This document shows, piece by piece, positions 10,973 to 21,371 of a stretch of 64,000 bases of DNA. The notes below the pieces were generated by a model, which saw only the letters and a list, made by a program, of their open reading frames with translations, ran no database searches and was not told where the DNA came from. Position numbers and translations under genes: made by a program. The DNA is from Incurvaria masculella (Eukaryota > Arthropoda > Insecta > Lepidoptera > Incurvariidae). The stretch covers positions 3,603,501-3,667,500 of the forward strand of contig OX335659.1 in assembly GCA_946894095.1 (NCBI GenBank), in the 5' to 3' direction. The stretch's first letter is position 1, and every line of letters begins with the position of its first letter.

Positions 10973-11234
10973 TTCTCTGTAGAAATTATAATAAGAAAGA
11001 TATTCTTGTTAAAGAACGGATAGGCTTTAATTAAGCGTCACTCAAAAATGGAATTCATATTATGGTTACATAAAAAAATATGCTACGTCTAGATCCAATT
11101 GCCTGTTATCCTTGTATTAGTATACATGTATATAGGTACCAAAGTTTATTTCATTTTATTAGAATGTTATACTCTACTAATGTCTTATTAAGCTATTTTT
11201 ATTTAAGCCCTGTTTTTTTTAATTTATTTCTGAA
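10973..11234 (+). repeat. Duplicated segment, copy 1 (empty TTAA site)
   Basis: This 262-bp segment recurs at 11683-12637. Here the site reads ATTCTTGTTAAAGAACGG without interruption, so it keeps the state before insertion of the TTAA-1 element found in copy 2. The duplicated sequence itself is unclassified. Confidence 0.8.
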
Positions 11235-11251
11235 TGCACGTAAATATTTTG

Positions 11252-11640
11252 TTTTATGCGAACAGACATGGATGGCTAATAACACACAACTACCGTTATG
11301 ATATTAGCCCAATACACCACATTCCCGAAGGATTTAGGTGCCATGCCAGGACCTTCCCTTTATGAGCACGGCTACATTGAACTGGATGGAAAACACGGAT
11401 AATTTTTCATTGCCGCTTCGACCATCTTTCATCCAATGCGATGGTACCAACCCGGGCGGGCTTAAACCCTACCACCTAGTAGGGGAAGGGGACCTACCGT
11501 TTTACATGGATTCCGAACCATGGAGCAGCTCGCATTCGTTACTAAATTCACTTATCAAACTTGGAAAGTGAAAGACAGTGGTGCATGTCGGAATTGAACC
11601 CAGGCCTCTGGTACCCGCGCCACGAGGCTACGAGCCGCTC
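11252..11640 (-). mobile_element. SINE-1 copy between the duplicated segments
   Basis: Minus-strand SINE-1: the tail side begins at GACATGGATGGCTAAT and the head side ends in GAGGCTACGAGCCGCTC at 11640. About 14 bp between box A and box B are deleted compared with the copy at 31336. Confidence 0.8.
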
Positions 11641-11682
11641 AACGATAATGTAAATAGCTGAATCTTGATTCACAGGATTCAT

Positions 11683-12637
11683 TTTTTCTGTAGAAATTAT
11701 AATAAGAAAGATATTCTTGTTAAGGTGGCCCAACCCGCTCAACTCCCCATACAAACGGGGAAAGAAGATCACGCCCATATTTATTATTGCTCAAAAGAGC
11801 TTTATTTGATCGAAATAGATGTCTGATGACCGTTGGCTTTGTAAAATTGTGTTTGGTTGCTAAGTTATAAGGTCCGAAAGTTCGAATTTTTCGCGCGTTC
11901 TATGCAATAACTTTGGTGGTTTATTACGCAATGACAAAGTAGGAAAATCTTAAAAAGATTAGTCATCAGACATAGTTTATTTAATCAATATTTATAATCT
12001 ATTTGGTTCTTGTTGGATTCTTGACTACAGCGGGCGTGGTTTACTTTTAGCTATAAGTCGTTTTGAAATCAAAATTTTCGTAAATCTTACCAAATCATAC
12101 ACCATGCACATTATCTTTTTTGTGGACATGTTGCATCTTCCTCATCACAGAGCCTGTCTTTTTCTTTGAAACTGAGAAGGTCCCGGAGCGCAAAAGCACG
12201 GTTTTGTACAGTGGCACTTTGTCGCATTGCAAAGCCCGTAGATGGCACGTACGCTCGGATGTCAAGTCGACCATAGACTGACATGCAGTAGGGCATCAAC
12301 GAGCGGATAGGGCGCATCTTACGTGTTACGCGGGGAAAAGCTCATGGTGCGTCTATTGCTTTGGTATGTCGATGAGTGCCTGCGAATGAGTTAGTCCCGC
12401 CGGGTTGGGCCACCTTAAAGAATGGATAGGTTTAAAATTAGCGCCCCTGAAAAGTGCAATTCATAGTATGGTTACATACAAAAATATGCTATGTCTAGAC
12501 ACAATTGCCTGTATCCTCGTATTACTGTACATGTATATTGGTACCAAAGTTTATTTCATTTTATTGGAATGTTTTTATCTACTAGTGTTTTATTAAGATT
12601 TTTTTATTTAAGCCCGGTTTCTTTTGATTTATTTTAA
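11683..12637 (+). repeat. Duplicated segment, copy 2 (occupied TTAA site)
   Basis: Outside the insertion at 11720-12418 this is the same sequence as 10973-11234, with about 10 percent differences. The flanks ATTCTTGTTAA and TTAAAGAATGG join to give the empty-site sequence of copy 1 once one TTAA is removed. Confidence 0.8.
11720..12418 (+). mobile_element. TTAA-1 element, copy 2 (699 bp)
   Basis: Perfect 18-bp inverted ends: TTAAGGTGGCCCAACCCG at 11720 and its reverse complement ending at 12418. TTAA is present at both ends and only once at the empty site. Compared with copy 1 it carries about 160 bp of extra sequence at about 12216-12375. No transposase is encoded. Confidence 0.9.
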
Positions 12638-13465
12638 ATATACGGTTAATTATTTTTTTCTTCTTTCAGTTTAAATTTTAATAACGTCTTAATATTCATT
12701 ATTTTACACTTAGGTTCTTCGTCTAGACAAAATATGCAACTTTCCATAAATTAAAATGCTTTTCTGGCACTGAAAAAGCTTATTGAAATTCAACTTTATT
12801 GAGCAATTTTGTTGACAACAATTTTCTAAAAGTATCATAAGCTTTTTAAAGCTGCCTATTCTAACTAAGTGTCTCGTCTAGACGATAATTATGTAAACAC
12901 CATCTATTAACCTTGTCTAAAACTAGCTCCTTACACAATTTATGGCCTCATTTTCATTTGAGCCAATTGAAAGGTTCTTGAAGGATTTTTGTATGTATTC
13001 ATGCAATACTGAACAATGTAGATATATATGTAATAGATACATGTTATTTCATACTGGTTAAAAGAATGTTGAATCATAAAGATACACATTTAAAAGAGCG
13101 ATTTTTTTCCTTAAGCGGCAACTTATGCAGCTGATATATCTGATAAAGCTGATATACTACCTCTTTTGATGCTAATAGAATGATTCTCAACTTTTTCATT
13201 ATTGTTGGATTACCTAAACCTTTTTCGGCCCCCTCTTCCATCCCATATCTCGGCAAAGCCTTAACCGATTTGGCTCATGTTCAAATGTAAAAGAATTTTT
13301 TTTCCAACTTATTTGCCTACCAAATTTCATGACATTGCGATCAACAATACCTGAGTTATCGTCAGACAAACATTTTCACATATATACATACATACATACA
13401 TACATACGCCGACCTGTTCAAGAAGATTTGAAGAACTTCGCTCGCTCGTTCAAATACCATGAAGA
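12638..13465. other. AT-rich stretch; decayed dispersed repeat
   Basis: The GTCTAGAC-containing stretches at about 12720 and 12884 could be inverted ends of a small element. The 13240-13410 part has AACCGATTTGGCTCATGTTC and an (ACAT)n tract at 13383-13407, a layout common in lepidopteran dispersed repeats. No gene is seen. Confidence 0.3.
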
Positions 13466-13680
13466 GGGGATGGATGTTGGTTTTCACCACTGAAGAGAAA
13501 GAAAGGAGAAGTGGCATCGCGTCTCCGTTGTATGGTCAAAGTGACCATATAATTGTAATGGAATCCGGCGGCGCGTCGTAAGCCACACAGTCGAAGCATC
13601 ACCACTGCGATGTGCTCTAAAAAGGTACTCATCAAGTCAAATACCGCCCAAACCCTCCAATACTCATTCCAAGTTAGTAT
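13466..13680 (+). repeat. Repeat-X copy, first part
   Basis: This matches 54830-55040 (CCACTGAAGA, GTCGTAAGCCACAC, CAAACCCTCCAATAC). The family continues at 14655-14765 (GCATGTGGCATCTACGCTTA), so about 970 bp of other repeats separate the two parts here. Confidence 0.5.
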
Positions 13681-13987
13681 TCATTCCAAATTAACTTTCA
13701 TTGTTGTTCACATTTTTTATTATAGCTTTAAAGGTTTAGACCAATTGTGTGACGAGACTTCCATTTTTAACCGACTTAAAAAAAGGAGGAGGTTCTCAAT
13801 TCGTCTGTATATTTGTAACCTCATAACTTTTGCCTGGGTGAACCGATTTTGATGATTTTTTAAATGAAAGCTAGTGCTTTCCATGTGGTTGGTTAAGTTC
13901 CAACAATGATATCCATGAGAAAATCATATAAGTCTTAAATTTGTATTAAAGATGTGCGCGAGAAATGGACGAATAACTCAATATAAC

Positions 13988-14020
13988 AATCACCGAAATG
14001 GGTTGGCCATTTCGGTGATT
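13988..14020. repeat. Perfect 14-bp hairpin
   Basis: AATCACCGAAATGG, a 5-base loop, then the exact reverse complement. It lies just outside the foldback element at 14072-14365. Confidence 0.7.
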
Positions 14021-14071
14021 CTTTTTTTATTGGAAAGGACGTGTACAAATTAGTTAGTGTACTTTAGTTTC

Positions 14072-14365
14072 ACTAAAAATAAACAAATAAAAAAATTAAC
14101 AAAAAAAATAACCGACTTCGAAGAAAAGGCACTAAAAATTAAACAATAATTGCCATTTTTGTAGTTACGATTATTGTTATTTTTTTATTCGGTGTCAGCC
14201 AAGGTAGCCAAGGTTCTCTTGATTGGCGCAGCGCGTGCCCGGCTGACGCCGACTCAAAAAATAACAAAAATCTTAACTACAAAAATGCCAATTATTTTTT
14301 ACTTTTTAGTGCTTTTTCTTTGAAGTCGGTTATTTTTTTTGTTAATTTTTTTTTATTATTTGTTG
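14072..14365. mobile_element. Foldback element with arms of about 115 bp
   Basis: The left arm (about 14084-14200) and right arm (about 14241-14357) are inverted copies. Each carries AACCGACTT with AGTGCC or AGTGCT-type sequence and a TTTTTGTAGTTA block, ending at CGGTGTCAGCC / GGCTGACGCCG. Only about 40 bp separate the arms. AACCGACTT also starts a repeat at 13768. Confidence 0.65.
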
Positions 14366-14654
14366 AACTTCCTTTTTTTTCTTTTCCCATACCGAGCCTC
14401 ACATCAGGTGCCACGAAAGACAGGCTTTGTCTAGTTCGGGTACTTGTACAATCAAACTCATTTGTATCTTCATAGGGAACAGGACTTGTGTTGCCACTGT
14501 CTGTTTCGCGTATTTCATACTAGTACTCTGTGTTTTGATATTGCCCATTTGATTTTGTTATTTTTTAAAATGAGAGTGTATGTAATTTTAATATGTGTTA
14601 AAATATAAATAAATAAATACAAATATAAATAAATAAATAAAAATACATCCTTGA

Positions 14655-14765
14655 CTATGTTGGCATGTGGCATCTACGCTTAAGTTGGGTTGGTGGTTTT
14701 TAAAAATTAGAGACAGCGGGTCTTATTCTCTCTCCTCGTCTATCTCGTTCTTTTATATCTATGAT
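14655..14765 (+). repeat. Repeat-X copy, second part
   Basis: GCATGTGGCATCTACGC and the following GTTGGGTTGGTGGTTTTT match 55047-55085. This is the downstream part of the Repeat-X copy that begins at 13466. Confidence 0.45.
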
Positions 14766-15258
14766 TTTCACAGCAATGGATCGATTGACTTACCTCACTT
14801 ACTTTTGAGTAAGTAGGTATTCATCTACGCTCCTAAAAAATGGCTGGCTCTACAATAAAAACACAACGTCTGACAGTAGACCGATCGGATAAGATGTATT
14901 GCTGTAATCTAGGAATGAGGAGACCGCACGCGTGAAAAGAAACTCTAAATTCGGACGCTCGAGCTTTTTTCGGCTCTGTACACCCGACATTGACGAAGGC
15001 GTTTACATCCGAATAATGCATTATTCCACCTTTGTAACGTACGCACAAATGCTGGTGTTAGAGATCATGTTAGATGAATGTGCCGTGCCAGCTGTACAAT
15101 GAAAAGATGATTAACTCAGATTTGTTTTTCGACTCCACACGTACATTTAAATATAATGTCAGAAATCTTAAGCTATTGTAAGCAAACATATGTACCAACT
15201 ATATATCTTATTCCTATTTATATGTATGTTCCTAGTTTGTAATTCCGCACGCACCACC
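14766..15258. other. No gene seen
   Basis: Short open frames only, no recognised motif and no repeat shared within the window. Confidence 0.3.
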
Positions 15259-15595
15259 TTTTTAGGGTTTCGTACCCAAAGGGTGAAAACGGAACCCTAT
15301 TACTAAGCCTCCGCTGTCCGTCCATCCGTCCGTCCGTCCGTCCATCCGTCCGTCCGTCCGTCCGTCCGTACGTCTGTCCGTCTGTCCGTCTGTCACAGGG
15401 CTGTATCTCAGGAACTGTAATAGGTAGGCAGCTGAAATTTTCACAGAGTGTGTATTTATTTTACCGCTATAACAACAAATAGGTAAAATAAAAAAAAAAT
15501 ATAATTAAAAATTAAATATAAAAAACGTGATTTTTTGGTGTTGATGGTACGGAACCCTTCGTGTGCGAGTCCGACTCGCACTTGGCCGGTTTTCT
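15259..15595 (+). mobile_element. Lepidopteran dispersed repeat (Lep-R), full copy
   Basis: The copy begins TTTTTAGGGTTTCGTACCC and carries a GTCC-type microsatellite at 15318-15385. It has AGGCAGCTGAAATTTTCAC and GCTATAACAACAAATAGG, and ends GAGTCCGACTCGCACTTGG with CCGGTTTTC. Families of this form are often assigned to non-autonomous Helitrons; that assignment is not tested here. Confidence 0.85.
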
Positions 15596-15739
15596 TTAAT
15601 GTATTCTTATGTATCAGTGAGGAATAGCTTTGGATACAAGCAAATTCTAATTATTTTTTTATTTTACTGCTTCGTGTCCGTATTTCCTCCTAAATAAATA
15701 AATAAATAAATAAATCTTACGATAAATACTCAATATAAG

Positions 15740-16251
15740 TATATTTATTAGGTCATTATTTTGTAGTTTATATTTCAAGACTGTTCACATTGAGAGTTTT
15801 CGTTTCATTCATTTTGTTCATCGCCTTAGTTAGACCGTTCTACTAAATTTAGTTGGCAGTAGCATTTAGCTATTCATTCATAAGTGTATTATTTTATTAA
15901 TGTGGACGAAAAAAAAAAGATTAAAAAAAATGACAACTTATTCACCAGTAAAATTTATTAGCGGGTTCTTCTTTGCGGGTTGATCGAATCCGCGGATCAA
16001 TCAAATTGTGACATGACTTTTTTACTGGTCTGATAATCAGCCAACTATTCGACGGATTTATTTACGCCTCTGGCTATCCATCCATGAAGTTTATAATTTC
16101 ATTAGTAAAATTACAGTCAGATAATTGTGATAAAAAATATAATTCACCGATAATGACTATCCGTATTTTGACAGATGTCAATCAGTACTATCAATCTGAT
16201 GAGTGCTATTTGAGGCTTGAAAAATCGGCCCTTAGTGTAGTTTGACTACCA
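15740..16251 (+). mobile_element. MITE-A copy 3
   Basis: TTAATGTGGACGAAAAAAAA, then AGCGGGTTCTTCTTTGCGGG and GATCGAATCCGCGGATC match MITE-A. The right end TTAGTGTAGTTTGACTACC stops at 16251, where the next TIR element begins. The left TIR is not clear. Confidence 0.55.
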
Positions 16252-16673
16252 GCAGCGGGAGCACAAATAATTGTATCCAGCCTACAAACTTACGTAAATT
16301 GGCTTTATCTTGTGTGCGGGACACTTGTCGCCAACCGGTAGCATAAACAATGTTATGTCGAGTTAGATTGTCAAATTAAACCCACACCATAGACAAATCT
16401 CGACATAGCATACATTTTGTCCATTTGTGGGAGCACAAATAAATTTAATCCTACTAATTTGACGTTTGTTGAAGATAATTTTGTCACCACCACCGGGGAC
16501 AGTTCTCTTGTGGACAAAGCGGTGGTTGTTGCCACTTTATATCAAGCTGAACCCTCTACCCGACAAATTAATCGCACTTTCCATTTGTGCTATCACATCA
16601 GATAAAAATCCTCGACTAAAGTTCTTATCCCTCTTGCTCGACAAGTATCCACTTTCATTTGTGCTCCCGCTGC
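16252..16673. mobile_element. TIR element with perfect 17-bp ends (422 bp)
   Basis: GCAGCGGGAGCACAAAT at 16252-16268 is exactly inverted at 16657-16673. The same GGGAGCACAAAT motif recurs inside at 16428. It abuts the end of MITE-A copy 3. No coding sequence is supported. Confidence 0.6.
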
Positions 16674-16839
16674 AGAAGTTTAATAAATTAATGAAAATTG
16701 AGCAGCCATACGTCACAAAGTCGCTTCCGGTGCTCGCCCTGTCGGTAACAACGTTGCGGCACACCTGCGCCACCGTCGGAGGCGGCTGCACAAATTGTAG
16801 CTGATATTTTAAGTCGAAACCGTGCGCTGAAGCTATTCC

Positions 16840-16915
16840 GGTTAGCCGCCGCAGCAGCCGCCGCGCCTCCGCGGAGCAACCGCTGCCGCCGCCACTAACG
16901 CCACGCGCCGACTAC
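16840..16915. other. Short GC-rich, trinucleotide-rich stretch
   Basis: GCC/CGC-rich sequence in AT-rich surroundings. It could be a promoter-proximal or 5' exon relic. No frame can be extended across neighbours. Confidence 0.25.
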
Positions 16916-16929
16916 ATACGAGTTTCTTA

Positions 16930-17101
16930 GGCTGAGATAAATAGTCGTAACAGAAACTAAGACTAACGGAAAGTAGTAATTTGTGACGTCACTTTGCATT
17001 ACTTTGAGATTTCGACCATACAAAAGTGCGGCCTCAAAGTGACGTCACAAAGTACTACTTTTCGTTAGTCTTAGTTTCTGTTACGACTATTTATCTCAGC
17101 C
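16930..17101. mobile_element. Foldback MITE with 67-bp arms and TA flanks
   Basis: The arms 16930-16996 and 17035-17101 are inverted copies with two or three mismatches. The ends read GGCTGAGATAAATAGTCG. TA dinucleotides flank both sides (16928-16929 and 17103-17104), which fits a Tc1/mariner-type target duplication. Confidence 0.75.
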
Positions 17102-17195
17102 CTAGTGACGAAACGCCGCGATAAGGGCGTTCTCACTTGGCAACAATATTGCGGAAAATCCTGAACACAATTTTAAATTTCATTTCATTTATATA

Positions 17196-17335
17196 CACTT
17201 TTTTGGTAGACAAACTACTAAGTTACGTCAAACGTCTACTTATAGATCCGCGGATTCCATCAACCAGTAAAGAAGAATCCACAAAGAAACCTGACTGGTT
17301 TTCCGTCCACAGTAGTGAAATAAATATTTAAATCC
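17196..17335 (-). mobile_element. MITE-A copy 4, partial
   Basis: Minus-strand end fragment: TTTTTTGGTAGACAAACTAC, then ATCCGCGGATTCCATCAACC and AAAGAAGAATCC, the reverse complement of the MITE-A right half. Confidence 0.55.
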
Positions 17336-17782
17336 ATGCCCAGTCACATATTAAAATTAAGGAGTAATTGATAACTAAATTGTCAACTGTGCTCTTCCAT
17401 AGATACTAACTAAAATAACTGATTTTGTTTTACATGACATCTCGCAAGTTTTTGTCATGAAACATTGCGTTGCGAGACCCGCATTTTTTACATTTAATGA
17501 TTTTGATAGAGAAACTTTATTTCAGAGCAACATCTTGATTACATAAAGAGCATAAGCTTCTAAACGACCGACGCCTAGAACATCGCAGTGTGAACGCAGC
17601 TCTATCCGTTGTTGCACCCGTGCATGGACCCCCACACGCGTTTCGTCGCGGCTGCCTGTTTCCGCCACGGGGCACCACTATAAGCATTTAAGTTTTATAG
17701 AGCAGCCTTTATCCCAAATATTATTTCGACCACGGCTGAGCTACAATCTTACGCAGGAAAGGGTAAGCCGAGGCATTACTTT
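17336..17782. other. No gene seen
   Basis: AT-rich to about 17580, then GC-richer; nothing recognised. Confidence 0.3.
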
Positions 17783-18196
17783 AGCGGCTCGTAGCCTAGT
17801 GGCGCGGGGACTGGCCTAGCGTACCAGAGGCCCGGGTTCAATACCAACTTGCACCTGTTGCAACTGTCTTTTTCTTTCAGAGTTCGATAAGTGCATTTCA
17901 AACCGAATACGAGCTGCTCCATAGTTCGGAATCCATGTAAAACTGTAGGTCCCCTTCCCCTACTAGGTGGTAGGGTTTAAGCCCGCCCGGGTTGGTACCA
18001 TCGCATTGGATGAACAGATGGTCGAAGCGGCAATGAAAAATTGTCCGTGTTTTCCATCCAGTTCAATGTAGCCGTGCTCATAAAGGGAAGGTCCTGGCAT
18101 GGCACCTAATTCCTTCGGGAATGTGGTGTATTGGGCTAATATCATAACGGTAGTTGTGTGGTATTAGCCATCCATGTCAGGTCGCATAAAAAAAAA
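17783..18196 (+). mobile_element. SINE-1, full-length copy
   Basis: Complete from AGCGGCTCGTAGCCTAGTGG (box A) through GGGTTCAATACC (box B) to CATAAAAAAAAA. A small insertion lies after box B (CACCTGTTGCAACTGTC against CACCACTGTC). Confidence 0.85.
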
Positions 18197-18904
18197 GTCC
18201 AAACATCTTCTCAAATTAACTTTTTGGAACTATTCGAGCAATGTTCCTCTTCGCTCGTTGGGCGAATGGGAGCTACACGGGAAGAAGTGTCCGACCGACA
18301 CTTTTTCAATTATTTCACATGCATACTTACGTATTATTTGTAAATTAGTTCATCAGCAAGAAATTGATGATTTACGAGTGTCAATATCCCAGTTCGAAAC
18401 CCAATTCGAATCCACAGTAAGCAGAAAAGTTTTAACCCAAATAATGTTATTTATATTTTCATTCGTCCATCAATATAGCTACGGGGTGCATATTTAGAGA
18501 CCTCATCAATCTGCGTACAGTCGTTTCGTCTGAAATCTATACACCGGAAATAGGGACAAATTTGAGATCTCTTTCTGTCATGCTGAAGTCAACCATGGAG
18601 TAAAAGGTACTTAAGAATTCCTTCTCTTTCCAGTGTATACAATTGAGAGGAAACGACTTAACGCTTGACAAAATAATTGATATCCGTACTTAGAATTAGA
18701 ATATAAAAAACACATAAAGTCGATTGACGGATGAGACCGAAATAATTTCTTGCAAAATTTACTGAAATTTCTTACTTTACACAAAAGCACACTCCGAATC
18801 GCCAAAAGCCAAAGAGAAAACGCAGGATCAATTAGGGATCGAGATCTGAAGATATGTTTGAAGTATTGTTTTGAAACAATAACGAATAAATAAGAAGAAA
18901 AATA
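18197..18904. other. No gene supported
   Basis: A plus-strand frame (about 18174-18497) begins inside the SINE tail and contains a short acidic, coiled-coil-like stretch (HQQEIDDLRVSISQFE). There is no recognised family. Confidence 0.25.
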
Positions 18905-19205
18905 ATTAGGGGATCACCTCATATTTCCCAGAAAAAGTGTATTTTTCCGGGTTATTACGTCCGCTCAACTCACAATATACCGATACCATGACTTCAACAC
19001 ATTTTTGAGAAAAACCTGAGAAATCACAGACAGTTTGCAAGTGATTTGATACGATGAATTTCACATTAATAAGCCGTGGCACAGTGTTGCTATAGCGATT
19101 CGCAAACAGACGCATCTGGTAGGTATGTACCATCTCTCTCTAACTCGCGGTAGTCGCGCATAAGTTAACTTCTCACTCCCCCACACTGTGTTCATCTTGT
19201 AAGCG
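18905..19205. repeat. Dispersed repeat, copy related to 60-272
   Basis: CTCTAACTCGCGGTAGT at 19138 and the end ATCTTGTAAGC match the window start; the rest is diverged. Confidence 0.4.
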
Positions 19206-19678
19206 CATACATAGGTCCGTGTACGCATCGAAGCTCCTTATTTCGACGCTCTTTGAAAACTGTCAACCTCGGCACTACTAGGACTACGTTAGGCAATTTC
19301 TGTGGCATTTCAGCGTCAGGTAATAGCGGCTTTTTCAGGCGCCTAGCTGAGGCTTATCTCGCGAATATTCCGTCGGGTCGGAGAGCACTTGAGGTAATAT
19401 CTCGCCAGCCCGCGAGTTCCAGCCCGTTCGCAGTTTACGTGGCGACTCCCTGAGATTTGTAGCGACAACGTTTCTTTTCTACTTTAGTGAACGAGCCTTT
19501 GTTGAGATCAAGTTGGCTGATAGCGAATTACGGCTTACCATTGGGTACTGACTTTACGAATCCTCTTAGTCATCAAATTTCCTGTTGTGAGCACATTTAA
19601 CTAGCTTTTTTTATGTAACTGGTCATACATGGCAAACACCCCCACCCCATTTTATTTACATTACATTACCACCACATG
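19206..19678. other. No gene seen
   Basis: Moderate GC to 19500, then AT-rich. No repeat shared within the window. Confidence 0.25.
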
Positions 19679-20046
19679 CACTGAGAATAAAGTTGGCTGA
19701 CAAAGTGACAAAAATCACGTTGTCAGAAAAAAATTGTTGAAGCATCAAAATAAGTTGTTACTATAACGAATCGAGCTTATTTCTCAGGACAGCTTTTATT
19801 TTGTCAATTGCTTTTTGTCATTGAAACAAAGTCGTATTTGTTACTGTAACAACTTTGGTCACTGTTTGTTAGTGTAACAAAGTGGAAGTTGCGAGCGCAA
19901 CAATGTCTAGTATGTTTTGCTAGAATTACTTTGTTAGATTGTAAATATGGTCGACAAAATAAAGGTTGTCGTTGCAACCAATTCACTATGACGGCTCTCC
20001 AGGGTTAAAGTTTCTTTGTTGGGCCAACAATATTTTTTTCTCAGTG
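19679..20046. mobile_element. TIR element beginning CACTGAGAA (368 bp)
   Basis: The left end CACTGAGAATAAAGTTGG and right end, reverse-complemented, CACTGAGAAAAAAATATTG form short inverted ends, with GTTGGC-like sequence just inside each. The interior has several GTTACTGTAACAA-type palindromic motifs (about 19755-19880). It is non-coding. Confidence 0.5.
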
Positions 20047-20119
20047 TGGTATAAGCACATGTTTTGTATTATTATTTAAGCTGTTAGTTTACCTAATAAA
20101 TAAAGAAATATATAAACAA

Positions 20120-20495
20120 CACACGGCATTCTTGCAGGAATTAGGTGACATGCCAGGACGGCCTTATTAGCAAGCAGCAATGAAGATTTACCCGTGCTTT
20201 CTACCCAGTTCAATCTAGCCAAACTGGGTGGACAACACGGGTACTTTTTCATTGCCGCTTCTACCATCATGGTACCATCACACCAACCAGGGCGGGCTTA
20301 GCCCTACCATCCAGTAGAGTCAGGGGACTTACAGTTTTACAAGGATTCCGAACTATGGAACAGCTCGCATTTGTGACGAAATCCACTTATCCAACTCAGA
20401 AAGAGAAAGAAAGTTGTGCATTAACGCGGCGGAGATTTGAACCTAGACATCTGGCATGCAAGGCAAGTCCCGGCGCCCCTAAGCTACGACTCGCA
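20120..20495 (-). mobile_element. SINE-1, diverged copy with internal inverted duplication
   Basis: Minus-strand SINE-1 from GGAATTAGGTGACATGCCAG to CTAAGCTACGACTCGCAC. Inside, 20172-20213 and 20222-20262 are inverted copies of the same SINE piece (GCAATGAA, ACCCGTG, ACCCAGTT), giving a hairpin not found in other copies. Confidence 0.7.
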
Positions 20496-21008
20496 CTATC
20501 TGCACACATATCCAGTGTATAAACTAATATTATTAGTAGTGAAGTAACAATTTCACCAAATTAGGCATTTTTTCGGCGACCTATAGGACAAGAAGGTAAT
20601 TATCTCCCAGCGTACGGCAATATCGTTCGGAATAAGAAAAATGTGAAGTATTCCAATATTCGATCGTAATTCCGGACTCCCGTCAAAGGTGACCTTTTTG
20701 CGCGAAATTCGTGAAATTTATTCACGGAATATTAATTTCGACATCGAGACTAATTAAATGAGGAAAGCCTACGGGACGGGCGAGCGGCCCCCGGTCCCCG
20801 GCCCCGGGTGGCTCAGGTGCGTTGACCTTCGACGACATTGAAGGGAAAGGAAGTACGTGAGTGACGCAACTCATCCGTGTAACGGCAGCGTAACCACGTT
20901 TTAGTAATATTACACTGATGGTAATGCCAGTCAATCATCCCTCATTCCTCCCCATCCTACTATATCTGGAGCACCCGCCGCAGAGAAGCAGAGCACCCCC
21001 TTGTGGTT
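20496..21008. other. No gene supported; GC-rich 20770-20900
   Basis: A GC-rich stretch with CCCCGGCCCCGGG-like sequence at about 20795-20812 lies in otherwise average DNA. No repeat match in the window. Confidence 0.25.
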
Positions 21009-21335
21009 GACATTAGGCTTTTTAGAACGAAACGTTTCTCAAACTCATTTCTCTGCCGCACCGCAAGGATATGGAACTGTCTGCCAGCGGATGCCTTTCC
21101 TTATATAGTCATACCTATATAAGGAAAGGCATCCGCCGGCAGTCTTCAAGCGTAATTTGAACAACCTCGATAGCTCAGCGATAGTCCGCAAATCCACTGG
21201 CATGGTGCCTCGCTGAGCATGGTTTCGCGAGGCGAGGTGTTTTTGGTTTTTCTGAGCACATGCTGAGGACCAAAGGTGGAAGTCCACCCATATCGGTTTT
21301 TCATAAAAAAAACAGTTCACTAACTTATTCGGGGT
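21009..21335 (+). mobile_element. LINE 3' end with C-terminal coding remnant
   Basis: The frame at 21009-21119 reads RFSNSFLCRTARIWNCLPAD followed by AFP, the conserved C-terminal motif of a LINE reverse-transcriptase protein. After a 28-bp inverted duplication the coding sense resumes as AVFKRNLNNLD (about 21133-21168). The 3' part matches 23185-23312, and a T/A-rich tail lies near 21303-21313. Only the tail of the protein is present. Confidence 0.65.
21081..21142. repeat. 28-bp hairpin inside LINE coding remnant
   Basis: The arms 21081-21108 and 21115-21142 are inverted with one mismatch and a 6-base loop. The arm is the LINE sequence itself (CCAGCGGATGCCTTTCC), so the right arm is a templated inverted copy. 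Confidence 0.85.
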
Positions 21336-21371
21336 GCGCGACATTAAATGTTCGGTGTCCTAAATGGCGTC

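Noticed and set aside
15310..15444. Open frame with Asp-Gly-Arg-Thr repeats (also at 52586-53092, 46519 and 55867)
   Set aside because: The peptide repeats are translations of the GTCC/GGAC microsatellite in Lep-R.
17963..18145. Recurrent 60-residue frame beginning MILAQYTTFPKE (also at 22380, 29233, 31389, 62177)
   Set aside because: It is the antisense reading of the SINE-1 body, conserved because the copies are young, and not a protein family.
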